A DNA stretch of 64,000 bases, taken from NCBI RefSeq assembly GCF_022640935.1, contig NZ_JALCCV010000003.1, positions 62,001-126,000 of the forward strand. Direction: 5' to 3'. Both the position numbers and the translations under genes were made by a program. Source of the stretch: Bifidobacterium sp. Its GTDB lineage: Bacteria > Actinomycetota > Actinomycetes > Actinomycetales > Bifidobacteriaceae. The first letter of the stretch is position 1. Each line of letters opens with the position of its first letter. Below, piece by piece: positions 9,066-18,973 of this stretch. The notes beneath the pieces are model-generated. The model worked only from the letters and a program-made list of their open reading frames with translations, was not told where the DNA came from and ran no database searches.

Positions 9066-10138
9066 CGTCTCAGCCTCCATGCCGCAAGCATCCAGAGCAT
9101 GGTCAGCACAGCCAGCGCCAACACCCACCAGCCGGGGGCATCGAGTACTGCGGCGCGCGATCCGCTCTGATCGGCGGCGTGCCGTCGGGTTTCGATATCG
9201 CGTACCAGATCATTCACCGACCGGTCATCGCGCTGGGTGACGAAGGAGCCGCCGTGGGATCGGATCAGCGTGCGCATCTGCGTGGTGGCGTCGTCTCCCT
9301 CGCTGGCCGTAGGACCGGAATATAGCCCATCCACGGCGATATGCGCACGCGACGCCAGATCAAGCGCCTGTTTGAGGCTGTAGGTGGGCTTGCCGGAGAC
9401 CACATTGTCAGTCGCCAGCACAATGGATGCCGAGCGCTGCCGTTGTGCGTATTGCCCCGTCCGTCCGGCCTCGGCGCCGTAGGCGAACCCCGGCAGCATC
9501 GCGGCGCAGCTGACCACGCCGTCGCCGATCAGCGAAGTCTCGTCCGTGCGGTTCTGCGTGCCATCGAGCCAGTCCGAAATCTTCTGGTAGTCCGCATCGC
9601 TCATCTGATCGATATCATTCTGTGATTCCACGCCCTTGAGCACCGAACTCGCGGCAGTGAGCTGGCTCGCGACCAGTCTGTAATCGTCGGTCAGCGGAAA
9701 GACGGTGCGCGACGTCGAGTTGAAGATGCTCATGCCGATGCGTTCGCCGCGGAAGCTGGAAACCAGCGACAAATAGGTGTTGATCACTTCGCGGTCATAA
9801 GGCAGCGTCGAACCGGAGACGTCGAGACATAGCACGATATCCCTGCTGCCGGCATGTTCTGCGCCCTGATCGACCTGCGCAGGGCGCGCGATCAAGGCGA
9901 TCGCGGTCGCCAATGCCAGAATCAGCGCAACGGTTGCCGCAAGGCCGATAATGAGCCACTGCCGCATGAGTCGCGAGGCATGCTCGCCCTGCATGTCGTC
10001 GTCAAGATCGAATACCTGTGCAGCGTCCGGGTCATGTCCCCGCCGGAACGCTCCGAAGGCGAACATGAGCAGGAACAGCGCCACCAGCACGGCGATGGCG
10101 ACGAGGAAAGCCGCAGGCCATTGCCAGGCCAAGATCAT
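9062..10138 (-). CDS. VWA-domain membrane protein (BatA-like)
   Basis: A 358-residue protein with helices at about 7-32 and 61-84, then a von Willebrand A domain with an intact MIDAS start DVSGS at 106-110, and a C-terminal helix ending in WRLRR. The ATG at 10138 overlaps the stop of the preceding gene (ATGA), with a purine-rich AAAGGTGG upstream. The pair of consecutive VWA genes after moxR and DUF58 is the classical Bat arrangement. Its exposed domain probably binds a partner through a divalent metal. Confidence 0.84.
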   Translation of the reverse strand: MILAWQWPAAFLVAIAVLVALFLLMFAFGAFRRGHDPDAAQVFDLDDDMQGEHASRLMRQWLIIGLAATVALILALATAIALIARPAQVDQGAEHAGSRDIVLCLDVSGSTLPYDREVINTYLSLVSSFRGERIGMSIFNSTSRTVFPLTDDYRLVASQLTAASSVLKGVESQNDIDQMSDADYQKISDWLDGTQNRTDETSLIGDGVVSCAAMLPGFAYGAEAGRTGQYAQRQRSASIVLATDNVVSGKPTYSLKQALDLASRAHIAVDGLYSGPTASEGDDATTQMRTLIRSHGGSFVTQRDDRSVNDLVRDIETRRHAADQSGSRAAVLDAPGWWVLALAVLTMLWMLAAWRLRR

Positions 10139-10665
10139 CTCCGCCACCTTTCGACGAGCCGCGACACCCATTCCCCAGCCTGTTCAACGCTCGTGTCGCG
10201 CGCTTGGACGTCGGCTTGCGCATCGGCGAACTGTGGCGGGTACAGGGCGCCGATCGTCTGCTTCAGCAAATTCAAGCTGTGCTGGTCCGAAGCGCTGTGC
10301 GGCCGTCGGCTGAGTTCGAGCAGTGTCTGCGTGCGCATGTCCGCGCCGCTTGCGACCGAGGCGTAATTGCGCGCCACCTGCGCCAGCTCGTCGAAGGCCT
10401 CGGCGCGGGTGATGGCGCCACGCGCATGCTGCTCCACAATGGCGTCGATGCGTGCATGCCAGACATTCCTGTCGTTGGAACCGCTATGGGCCCCGACCGC
10501 CCGCGCGCGCCGCGGTGCGCGCCTTGGCTGGGACAGCACAACGATCACGATGACCGATGCAAGCAGCAGCGCCGCGCAGCCGATCAGCAGCATTGTCAGC
10601 GTCGTGGTGCTCGCGATCTGCGGCACAGGCCGCAGATCGCGGTATTCGATGGCGATCGCGGTCAT
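10135..10665 (-). CDS. Small membrane protein of the MoxR/Bat operon (DUF4381-like position)
   Basis: A 176-residue protein with one membrane helix (about 22-45), a basic stretch RRAPRRARA just after it, and a cytoplasmic helical domain (about 68-175). Its size, topology and place between DUF58 and the first VWA gene match the DUF4381-type component of MoxR operons, but no diagnostic motif is visible. It overlaps both neighbours by 4 bases. Confidence 0.65.
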   Translation of the reverse strand: MTAIAIEYRDLRPVPQIASTTTLTMLLIGCAALLLASVIVIVVLSQPRRAPRRARAVGAHSGSNDRNVWHARIDAIVEQHARGAITRAEAFDELAQVARNYASVASGADMRTQTLLELSRRPHSASDQHSLNLLKQTIGALYPPQFADAQADVQARDTSVEQAGEWVSRLVERWRR

Positions 10666-11621
10666 CGGGCCATCAGCTCCTGGGTGTTGAGATGTGCAAC
10701 AGCCGCCAGCTGGTTGCCGGTAGAGCGCGAAAGCGCGGCCGAGACCAGTGACACGAACCGCGCAAACATCGCTTCGCTCGACGAGGCGCGAATCATTGTC
10801 GAACCGGTCGTGACCAGTTCATGCTCCAAGGCTGCGGCGAGGAACGCGCGATGCGCAGCCACTTCCCTGGCCGGCTGCTCGCGGCGCAGGAATGCGGGAA
10901 TACGCCGGCCGCTTGAGCCGTCGACGACCTTGGCAAATGCGTCTGGCGCGAAAGGATTAAGTGTGGCGACATCGATCAGCACCACTGGATGCGTGCGCGC
11001 GATGATACGCAATGTGTGCAGATGCTCTTCGCGCAGTGCATGCTCATCAGTGGCCAGCACGATCAGCGCCTGACGGTCCGCGATGCGCAGCGCGTAGTCG
11101 AGCAACGCGCCGATATTGCGCGATCCCGCCCAGTCTCGCTCCAGCGCGTCGTCCAACGTGCGTTCGAACTGGGCGAAGCCGCCGTGGAACGGCACGCGCG
11201 TGATCGAGTGCGCGTCGCCGAAAACCAGCGAGATTTCGTCGGAACGTTTCAGGCTCAGCCCTGCGAACATGCACATGGCGTTGGCCGCGACCTGCCAGGC
11301 GCGCTCCCCGGAGGGGCAGGCGCCCAGCATCTGGCGCCCGACGTCCATGAGCAGCCAGACACGAGAGGTCACCAGCCGTTCGCGCTGGGTCACCATGGGC
11401 TGTCCGGCGCGGGCGCTCGTCTTCCAATCGATGAGCCGCGCCTCGTCCTCACGCGTGTAGAGCCGAGTTTCCATCGTGTCTCCGCTGCCTGCGCGGCGAC
11501 CGGAAGCATGCTCGCCCTCCACCACGCCCAAGGCCTTGCGCACGGTCGGCAGGCTGAGCGATGCCGCGAGCGCCTCTATCCGTCTGCGCACCGGCATCGA
11601 GTGGCGTTGCGAATCAATCAT
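10662..11621 (-). CDS. DUF58-domain protein
   Basis: A 319-residue soluble protein with the DUF58 hallmark in its first third: RLYTREDEARLIDWKTSAR, where the core is the R-x-IDWK-x-SAR element, followed by a VWA-like fold starting at WLLMDVGRQM. No membrane segment was seen. DUF58 proteins are constant partners of MoxR AAA+ ATPases. The gene overlaps moxR and the next gene by 4 bases each, so the six proteins are probably produced in fixed ratio. Confidence 0.85.
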   Translation of the reverse strand: MIDSQRHSMPVRRRIEALAASLSLPTVRKALGVVEGEHASGRRAGSGDTMETRLYTREDEARLIDWKTSARAGQPMVTQRERLVTSRVWLLMDVGRQMLGACPSGERAWQVAANAMCMFAGLSLKRSDEISLVFGDAHSITRVPFHGGFAQFERTLDDALERDWAGSRNIGALLDYALRIADRQALIVLATDEHALREEHLHTLRIIARTHPVVLIDVATLNPFAPDAFAKVVDGSSGRRIPAFLRREQPAREVAAHRAFLAAALEHELVTTGSTMIRASSSEAMFARFVSLVSAALSRSTGNQLAAVAHLNTQELMAR

Positions 11622-12694
11622 GGGACTGGAACCGCCTGCAGCACCGAGTCGACCACCTGATCGGCGGCCACGCCGTCGGCCAGCGCCTCGAAAGTGAGCA
11701 CGATGCGATGGCGCAGCACCTCGTGGGCGAAGAACTTGACGTCTTCGGGCACGACATAATCGCGTCCTGCCAGCAAGGCGTGGGCCTGCCCGGTGCGCGT
11801 CAGCGCGATCGAGGCGCGCGGGCTTGCGCCCAGGCGTACCAGCGACGAAAGATTGCGCAGCGGATGGGGTCCCGCGCCACGCGTCGTGGCTGCCAATTCC
11901 ACGGCATAGCGCATGATCGATTCGGAGACGTGCACCCGGCGTGCGCCGGAGCGCAGGAACTCGACGTCCTGCAGCGAAAGGACATTCTTGTCCAAGCTCG
12001 CGGGATCGAAGACGTCCGAGCCACGACGCGTAAGCATTTCCAGCATATGCTCCTCTTCGTCGGCTGTGGGGTACGACATGACCGCCTTCATCATGAAACG
12101 GTCCATCTGCGCCTCAGGCAGGACGAATGTGCCCTCCTCCTCGATCGGGTTCTGCGTGGCAATCACCATGAACGGCCTGGGCAGGGCAATGCGTTCGCCG
12201 CCGATGGTCGTAGCGCCTTCGGCCATCGCCTCGAGCATGGCGGACTGGGTTTTCGCATTCGAGCGGTTGATCTCGTCCAGCAGCACGAAATTGGCGTGGA
12301 TCGGGCCGATCTGCGTGCTGAAACGTTGCGTGGAGAAATCGAAGATCTGCGTGCCGACGAGATCGGACGGCATGAGGTCCGGCGTGCATTGCACGCGTTT
12401 GAATGTGCCGGAGACCGATGTGGCAAGGGTCTGCGCCGCCGTGGTCTTGGCCAGTCCGGGCACGGACTCGATCAGGATATGTCCGCCGGCGACCAGCGTG
12501 ACGATCAGCGACTCGCGCAGTGTATCCTGGCCGACAAGGGTCTGCGAAAATCGGGCGCGGATACGATCCGCCAAAACGTGCGCGCGCGCGACGTCGGCGC
12601 CGGAAAGAGCAGGCATGCGCCGCGGCTGCGGCGGCGCGAGATCTGGCTGTGCGGATATATGCGGTTGGGTGGGCAATAAGGCCATGGCATTCAC
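11618..12694 (-). CDS. MoxR-family AAA+ ATPase
   Basis: A 358-residue AAA+ ATPase of the MoxR group, acting as a chaperone that assembles or activates VWA-domain partners. Walker A is ESVPGLAKT near 76-84 and Walker B is VLLDEIN near 137-143, followed by the typical AMLEAMAEG segment. GLAKT replaces the more common GxGKT but is normal in this family. It is the first gene of a six-gene chain in which each junction is ATGA. The ATG at 12694 is used, with the ATG at 12685 as an alternative; neither has a strong ribosome site. ung ends 32 bases upstream, so read-through from ung is possible. Confidence 0.9.
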   Translation of the reverse strand: MNAMALLPTQPHISAQPDLAPPQPRRMPALSGADVARAHVLADRIRARFSQTLVGQDTLRESLIVTLVAGGHILIESVPGLAKTTAAQTLATSVSGTFKRVQCTPDLMPSDLVGTQIFDFSTQRFSTQIGPIHANFVLLDEINRSNAKTQSAMLEAMAEGATTIGGERIALPRPFMVIATQNPIEEEGTFVLPEAQMDRFMMKAVMSYPTADEEEHMLEMLTRRGSDVFDPASLDKNVLSLQDVEFLRSGARRVHVSESIMRYAVELAATTRGAGPHPLRNLSSLVRLGASPRASIALTRTGQAHALLAGRDYVVPEDVKFFAHEVLRHRIVLTFEALADGVAADQVVDSVLQAVPVP

Positions 12695-12726
12695 TCTATC
12701 GGAATCGGTAAATGGTTTATTAGGTG

Positions 12727-13593
12727 CTATATACGGTTGCTGTGTTCTTCAGGCATTGTAACTGCCGCGCCTGAGATGCGCCTGGGATGCGGTTCAAGCG
12801 CGGCATGCGCGGCGACTTGTGGCGCAGCTGCGGGGAGGCTCCAATCCACCGTTTCGGCTCCCATGGAGCGAAGTGCCTGATTGGCCCTCGAAAACGGCCG
12901 CGAGCCGAAGAATCCGCGCGAAGCGGACAGCGGGCTGGGATGCGGCGATTTGATGACGACGGCGTTGGTGAGCAGAGGCTCCAAGCTTTGCGCGTTGCGG
13001 CCCCACAGAATGGCGACCAGCGGCTTGGGACGGCCTTGTTCGTCCGTCCTGGCGTTGAGCGCGCGGATCGCCTCATCGGTGATCTTCTCCCAGCCTTTGC
13101 CCTGATGGCTGTTGGGCCGCCCGATCTGCACGCTCAGACACCGGTTGAGCAGCATGACGCCTCTGCGCGTCCACGGCGTCAGATCCCCATTGGCGGGCAT
13201 CGGCAGTCCCAAGTCATCGCCGAGTTCGTGATAGATGTTGACAAGGCTCTTGGGCAGCGGCCGCACGTCGGGTGCCACGCTGAAGCTCAGGCCCACCGGA
13301 TGACCTGGCGTGGGATAGGGGTCTTGGCCCACGATCAGGACCTTGATGGAGTCGATCGGGATCGTGAAGGCACGCAGAATGTTCTTGCTGGCGGGCAGAT
13401 AGCGCCGGCCCTGCGACAGTTCGCCGCGCAGGAAATCGCCCATGCGGTGCACGTTGGGCTCGACGGCGGCGAGTGCCTCGGCCCAGCCTGGATCGATGAG
13501 CTCGCGCAGCGGCTTGGCCTGCGCATGATGGTGGGGATGCTGAGGGTTTGGGACGGTTTGCCGGGCGTCGGCGGCCTGAAAAGTCTGAGACAT
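12727..13593 (-). CDS. ung: Uracil-DNA glycosylase (family 1)
   Basis: Removes uracil from DNA at the start of base-excision repair. Motif [11 protein letters not shown] with the catalytic aspartate, is at about 89-98. The DNA-intercalation motif HPSPLSA is at 218-224. Both are intact. The start is uncertain: the ATG at 13593 has GGAGG very close upstream, while in-frame starts at 13611 and above lack any ribosome site. The N-terminal 30 residues (His/Gln-rich) and C-terminal 30 residues are extra to the family core. Confidence 0.93.
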   Translation of the reverse strand: MSQTFQAADARQTVPNPQHPHHHAQAKPLRELIDPGWAEALAAVEPNVHRMGDFLRGELSQGRRYLPASKNILRAFTIPIDSIKVLIVGQDPYPTPGHPVGLSFSVAPDVRPLPKSLVNIYHELGDDLGLPMPANGDLTPWTRRGVMLLNRCLSVQIGRPNSHQGKGWEKITDEAIRALNARTDEQGRPKPLVAILWGRNAQSLEPLLTNAVVIKSPHPSPLSASRGFFGSRPFSRANQALRSMGAETVDWSLPAAAPQVAAHAALEPHPRRISGAAVTMPEEHSNRI

Positions 13594-13856
13594 GGCCTCC
13601 ACTCTAGCCATGCCGCATGAGCGGGCATTCGCGAAACCGACCTGCGCTCCTCGCCGCATGCTTGCGGCGGCGCATGCCGCAATTCATGAGTGTGGCCTTT
13701 GGGTGGCGATAGACTCGTGGTGGCTATACGCCATTGCCACACCATATATGCTTGGGCTGGTATCAATATTGCTGCGTGCCGAAGCCCTGGTGTCAGGGGC
13801 GCCTGCATGCAGGGCGCTATATACTCATGGGGAGAATCTCTAGGGAAAGGACAGCC

Positions 13857-14492
13857 ATGGCGCGTATGGAAGAGGATACGGCCGATCCGTATGTCGAGGA
13901 TGCGTTCGACACCCCGCCGGACGGCCCTGTGGGCGTGCATCGGGGCAGGCGCTCCGTGGCGCGCCGGCTGACGCCGTTCATCGTCATCATCGTCGTGGCT
14001 GCGTTGGCCGGGCTGTTGGCTTGGGGCGTGTATTCGGGCGAGGCAGCCAAAGTCCGTTTGCCATGGCAGTCGGCCGCCTCGCTAAGCCAGGTGGCTGGCA
14101 GCCCCGCGGCTTCGGCCAGTAACGTTCCATCCGCATCGGACACGCCGCAGGCAAGCGCAGGGCAGAGCAGCCAGACCCCTGAGTCCTCGCCTTCGACCAG
14201 CTCGCAGGAGCCTGCGCAGCAGACGGTCAACAAGAATGTCGCCGTGCAGGTCATCAACGCCACTCGCATCAATAAGTACGCGGCGAGCAAGGCCACGATA
14301 CTGGCTCGCAACGGCTACACCAGCGTGACTGCAGCAACCCCCACCGGTCAGGTTCCGTCCGCCACGGTGGTCTGGTATCAGAACGAAACCGATCTGTCGA
14401 CCGCGCAGGATGTTGCGAAGACGTTGGGCATCTCCAATGTGCAGCAGATGCAGCAGATCAAGTCGCCCGTGGTCGTTGTGCTGATGAGCTGA
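13857..14492 (+). CDS. Membrane-anchored LytR_C-domain protein
   Basis: A 211-residue protein. A charged cytoplasmic N-terminus (about 1-38) with RGRRSVARR precedes one transmembrane helix (about 41-62), then a Ser/Pro/Gln-rich linker (about 75-125), then a C-terminal domain (about 128-211) starting VAVQVINATRI. This fits the LytR_C domain found alone or after LytR-CpsA-Psr enzymes in actinobacteria. There is no catalytic LCP domain, so it may bind cell-wall polymers rather than transfer them. I chose the ATG at 13857 because AGGGAAAGGA lies 7 bases upstream; longer upstream starts lack support. Confidence 0.78.
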   Translation: MARMEEDTADPYVEDAFDTPPDGPVGVHRGRRSVARRLTPFIVIIVVAALAGLLAWGVYSGEAAKVRLPWQSAASLSQVAGSPAASASNVPSASDTPQASAGQSSQTPESSPSTSSQEPAQQTVNKNVAVQVINATRINKYAASKATILARNGYTSVTAATPTGQVPSATVVWYQNETDLSTAQDVAKTLGISNVQQMQQIKSPVVVVLMS

Positions 14493-14735
14493 GGCCGAAC
14501 GGCCTGATTTGCAGGATATTCGTGTGTGAAGCGCCTCGCGAGGCGGAAGGTCGATCATCGGCGTTTCGGACCTGCAGGGCGCTTTATTGTTACATTCGTG
14601 ACACGAGAATGCGGTGTTCGGCGTTTTTCTCCCGGCTCAACGTTACAATGTTTTCTTAGCTGCGAGGTGGGAGGTCCGGAATCATCCGGGCTTTCTGTAT
14701 GTATTCGCGGCCACTCGAACGAGAGATGATATATT

Positions 14736-14939
14736 ATGGCACAAGGCACTGTTAAGTTCTTCAATGCAGGCAAGGGATACGGCTTCATCAGCCCCGACGA
14801 TGGGAGCGAGGACGTGTTCGTGCACTATTCCGCTATCCAGAGCAACGGCTTCAAGAAGCTGGATGATGGCGACAAGGTCGAATTCGAATCCGAGCAAGGC
14901 CCTAAGGGTCTGCAGGCCACTACGGTGACGAAGATCTGA
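14736..14939 (+). CDS. Cold-shock protein (CspA family)
   Basis: A 67-residue single cold-shock domain that binds single-stranded RNA and DNA. RNP1 (GKGYGFI) and RNP2 (DVFVHYS) are intact. A roughly 240-base upstream region contains a possible -10 TACAAT near 14644 and a short hairpin at cctcgcgagg, so the mRNA probably has a structured leader of about 85 bases, as is common for csp genes. A strong terminator follows at 15019. Confidence 0.95.
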   Translation: MAQGTVKFFNAGKGYGFISPDDGSEDVFVHYSAIQSNGFKKLDDGDKVEFESEQGPKGLQATTVTKI

Positions 14940-15018
14940 TTCGTTGATCTGAATAAGCGATCTGGTCCCAAGTGCTAGGGCATAAGCCCTGACGACTTGG
15001 ATCGGCTCTGATTCCTAA

Positions 15019-15060
15019 CACAAGGGCCCCGACTTGAAAGTCGGGGCCCTTGTGATTTTT
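15019..15060 (+). terminator. Rho-independent terminator after the csp gene
   Basis: A perfect 15-bp stem (15019-15033 with 15040-15054) has a TTGAAA loop and is followed by ATTTTT. It separates the csp gene from the CIRCE/groEL unit. Confidence 0.92.
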
Positions 15061-15090
15061 CTTGCCAACAGCGCAATTGAAAGCGCCGTG

Positions 15091-15117
15091 TTGGCACTCG
15101 AGCATATCGAGTGCTAA
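15091..15117 (+). promoter_or_regulatory. CIRCE operator 1 (HrcA binding site)
   Basis: TTGGCACTC, nine bases, GAGTGCTAA. This is the CIRCE consensus TTAGCACTC-N9-GAGTGCTAA with one change (A to G) in the left arm. It is the distal of two operators upstream of groEL. Confidence 0.93.
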
Positions 15118-15125
15118 TCTCCCAA

Positions 15126-16851
<1,726 letters not shown>

Positions 16852-16892
16852 GCCTAGCTAGGTGAGTTCAAGCCGTCCCTCGGGATGGCAAG

Positions 16893-16931
16893 CGTCGAGG
16901 CCCCGATCCGCTATGGATCGGGGCCTCGACG
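16893..16931. terminator. Stem-loop between groEL and the convergent WXG100 gene
   Basis: A perfect 17-bp stem (16893-16909 with 16915-16931) has a 5-base loop. There is no long T run on either side, so it may act as a bidirectional terminator or mRNA-stabilising hairpin. Confidence 0.8.
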
Positions 16932-16977
16932 TATCCGTAGGATTCCTGTCTATATGATGTCGGTCGGTGCACGATTC

Positions 16978-17268
16978 TCAGCGTGCGAAGAGATGCGAGG
17001 CCTGCGTCTCGGCGTCCGCGTAGACGGTCGAGGCCTGGGCCAAGGCGTTCTGGATGGATTCCAGAGAGGCTTCCATCTGCCTTTGCGCGCCTCGCCATTG
17101 TTCGGCCACGGCTGAAAATTGCGTCGAAGCTGCTCCCTGCCACACATCCTGCAGTGCGGCGAGGTTGGCGTACATGCCGGCTACGGCCTCGCGAATCGAG
17201 GAAACCGAGGCGGATACCGCCGCGCTTGAGGACTGGATTGCCTCCGAGTCCACTTGATACTGTGCCAT
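16978..17268 (-). CDS. WXG100-family (ESAT-6-like) protein
   Basis: A 96-residue protein with the layout of a WXG100 type VII secretion substrate. Two predicted helices flank the turn motif WQG near residues 43-45 (LQDVWQGAASTQF). The C-terminal end carries a YxxxD-like export signal (VYADAE). Length and start fit the family exactly, and AGGAG precedes the ATG. It stands alone between groEL and a TPM-like gene, with no EccC ATPase or membrane components in the window. It probably forms a helical-hairpin dimer. The role is unknown. Confidence 0.88.
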   Translation of the reverse strand: MAQYQVDSEAIQSSSAAVSASVSSIREAVAGMYANLAALQDVWQGAASTQFSAVAEQWRGAQRQMEASLESIQNALAQASTVYADAETQASHLFAR

Positions 17269-17352
17269 GATGACTCCTTAGATCGTGCGGTAGATCGTGC
17301 ATAGATTGCTTCAGCGCCCAGGTTGGTGGACCCGGCCGCTACTCTAGAGGCT

Positions 17353-18246
17353 ATGCGGGCGACGAAGATCAGGCGAGGAAAAGCAGGTGATGTGGTCGAA
17401 GGCTTGGGTGTTTTCCACCCCTTCGGCGTGTCGAGGTGCGATTATAACTGGCTGGGCGCCTTGCGCAGCCTTGCCATGCTGCTGGCCGCCATGGTCGCGG
17501 CGCTGGCCTGCATGCTGCTTCCCGCGGCCGGGATCGCCGACGAAGGCACCCCCGCTCCGGAGCAGTCTCAGACGCCGAACGCCGAGCTGACGGTGACGGA
17601 CAATATCACTGACACCGAGAATCTGCTGGGGAACAATGTCGGGGCGATCAGCGATGCCATCGCCAAAACGCACGCCGAGACCGGCGTCACCGTCAGGCTG
17701 CTGTATGTGTCCACATTCGGCGATGTCTCCAATCCCGAACATTGGGCCGAGGATGTGCTCAGATCGACCAAGCCCGCACCAAACACTGTTATGCTCGCCG
17801 TGGCTTCCAGCGACGGCAACCTCGTGGTTGTCGTCTCATCCGGATCCGATGAATGGCTCAGAAGCAAGGAAACCGCCGACGAGCTTTCAGCAGCTGCCTT
17901 GGAGCCGCTGACCAAAGGGGAGAGCCCGGACTGGTCGGGTTCCGCGATGGCGATGATGGACCGGATCGCCACCCTGAAACAGACTTCGACGGCGAGCGGC
18001 GTTTCGCGGCTGGGAGCGGCGCTGATGGGCGTGGGCCTGGCTGCATTGATCATTGGCATTGTGGTAGCGCTGGCGCTGCGGCGTCGTCAACGGCTGCGTC
18101 GCGCCCGTCATCGACACGCAAGGAAACGAGGTGGGGAGCGGCTCTACTCCAAGAATTCCGACGATGTTGTTGCGCAAGGCTCAGCGAACATTCAGGAAAC
18201 CTTCAGCACTTCGGACCAAGCTGGTGGGCATGAGCAATTCCATTGA
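17353..18246 (+). CDS. TPM-domain-like secreted/membrane protein
   Basis: About 297 residues. A hydrophobic N-terminal segment (LAMLLAAMVAALACMLL) looks like a signal sequence or anchor. It is followed by a domain with the TPM features NLLGNN-VGAISDAI, VRLLYVSTF and NTVMLAVASSDG, then a second membrane helix (VGLAALIIGIVVALAL) and a strongly basic tail. TPM domains have been linked to photosystem maintenance and to membrane-stress functions; the role here is unknown. The start is unclear: ATG at 17353 or GTG at 17392 (better spaced from AGGAAAAG). The stop lies inside the following response-regulator gene, so the three genes look co-transcribed. Confidence 0.65.
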   Translation: MRATKIRRGKAGDVVEGLGVFHPFGVSRCDYNWLGALRSLAMLLAAMVAALACMLLPAAGIADEGTPAPEQSQTPNAELTVTDNITDTENLLGNNVGAISDAIAKTHAETGVTVRLLYVSTFGDVSNPEHWAEDVLRSTKPAPNTVMLAVASSDGNLVVVVSSGSDEWLRSKETADELSAAALEPLTKGESPDWSGSAMAMMDRIATLKQTSTASGVSRLGAALMGVGLAALIIGIVVALALRRRQRLRRARHRHARKRGGERLYSKNSDDVVAQGSANIQETFSTSDQAGGHEQFH

Positions 18247-18973
18247 AGCATCGATTGTTGTTGTCGACGACGAGCCCTCTATCCGTGAGCTGCTTGTCGC
18301 GTCCCTTCATTTCGCCGGATTCGAGGTTGAGACCGCGGCTTCCGGCTCGCAGGCAGTTGAGGTTATCGAGAAGATCCAGCCCGATCTCATCGTCTTGGAC
18401 GTCATGCTGCCTGATATCGATGGGTTCACGGTGACCCGGCGCATTCGCCAGGAGGGCATCACCGCCCCCGTGCTGTTTCTCACGGCTCGCGATGACACGC
18501 AGGACAAAGTCATGGGATTGACCGTCGGCGGCGACGACTATGTCACCAAGCCGTTCAGCCTCGAGGAAGTCGTGGCGCGGATCCGTGCCATTCTGCGGCG
18601 GACCCGCGATCAGATCGAGGACGATCCGATCATCCGCGTCGGCGATCTTGAAATCAACGAAGACTCCCACGATGTCTCACGCGCCGGCCAAGGCATCGAT
18701 CTGAGCCCCACGGAATACAAGCTGCTGCGCTATCTTATGGACAATGAGGGCCGTGTACTGTCCAAGGCGCAGATCCTCGACCACGTCTGGCAGTACGACT
18801 GGGGCGGTGATGCGGCCATTGTGGAATCCTATATCTCGTATCTGCGCAAGAAGGTCGACGGGATCGAAGTGGATGACGGCCAAGGCGGCAAACGCAAGGT
18901 CGTGCCGCTGATCGAGACCAAACGCGGCATCGGCTACATGATCCGTGAGCCGAAAACGAGCCAGGGCGCCTGA
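18230..18973 (+). CDS. OmpR-family response regulator
   Basis: A 247-residue DNA-binding response regulator. The receiver domain (about 7-120) has the acidic pair DDE at 13-15, the phospho-acceptor D57 in LIVLDVMLPD and K107 in TKPFS. A winged-helix output domain (about 137-238) follows, with LSPTEYKLLRYL. The ATG at 18230 overlaps the end of the TPM-like gene by 17 bases, with GGTGGG upstream. Its stop overlaps the kinase start by one base (TGATG). Target genes are unknown; the TPM-like neighbour is a candidate. Confidence 0.93.
   Translation: MSNSIEASIVVVDDEPSIRELLVASLHFAGFEVETAASGSQAVEVIEKIQPDLIVLDVMLPDIDGFTVTRRIRQEGITAPVLFLTARDDTQDKVMGLTVGGDDYVTKPFSLEEVVARIRAILRRTRDQIEDDPIIRVGDLEINEDSHDVSRAGQGIDLSPTEYKLLRYLMDNEGRVLSKAQILDHVWQYDWGGDAAIVESYISYLRKKVDGIEVDDGQGGKRKVVPLIETKRGIGYMIREPKTSQGA

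Noticed and set aside
13734..13856. 41 extra N-terminal codons for the LytR_C protein
   Set aside because: They lie before a clear ribosome site at the 13857 start and cross the likely promoter TATATAC.
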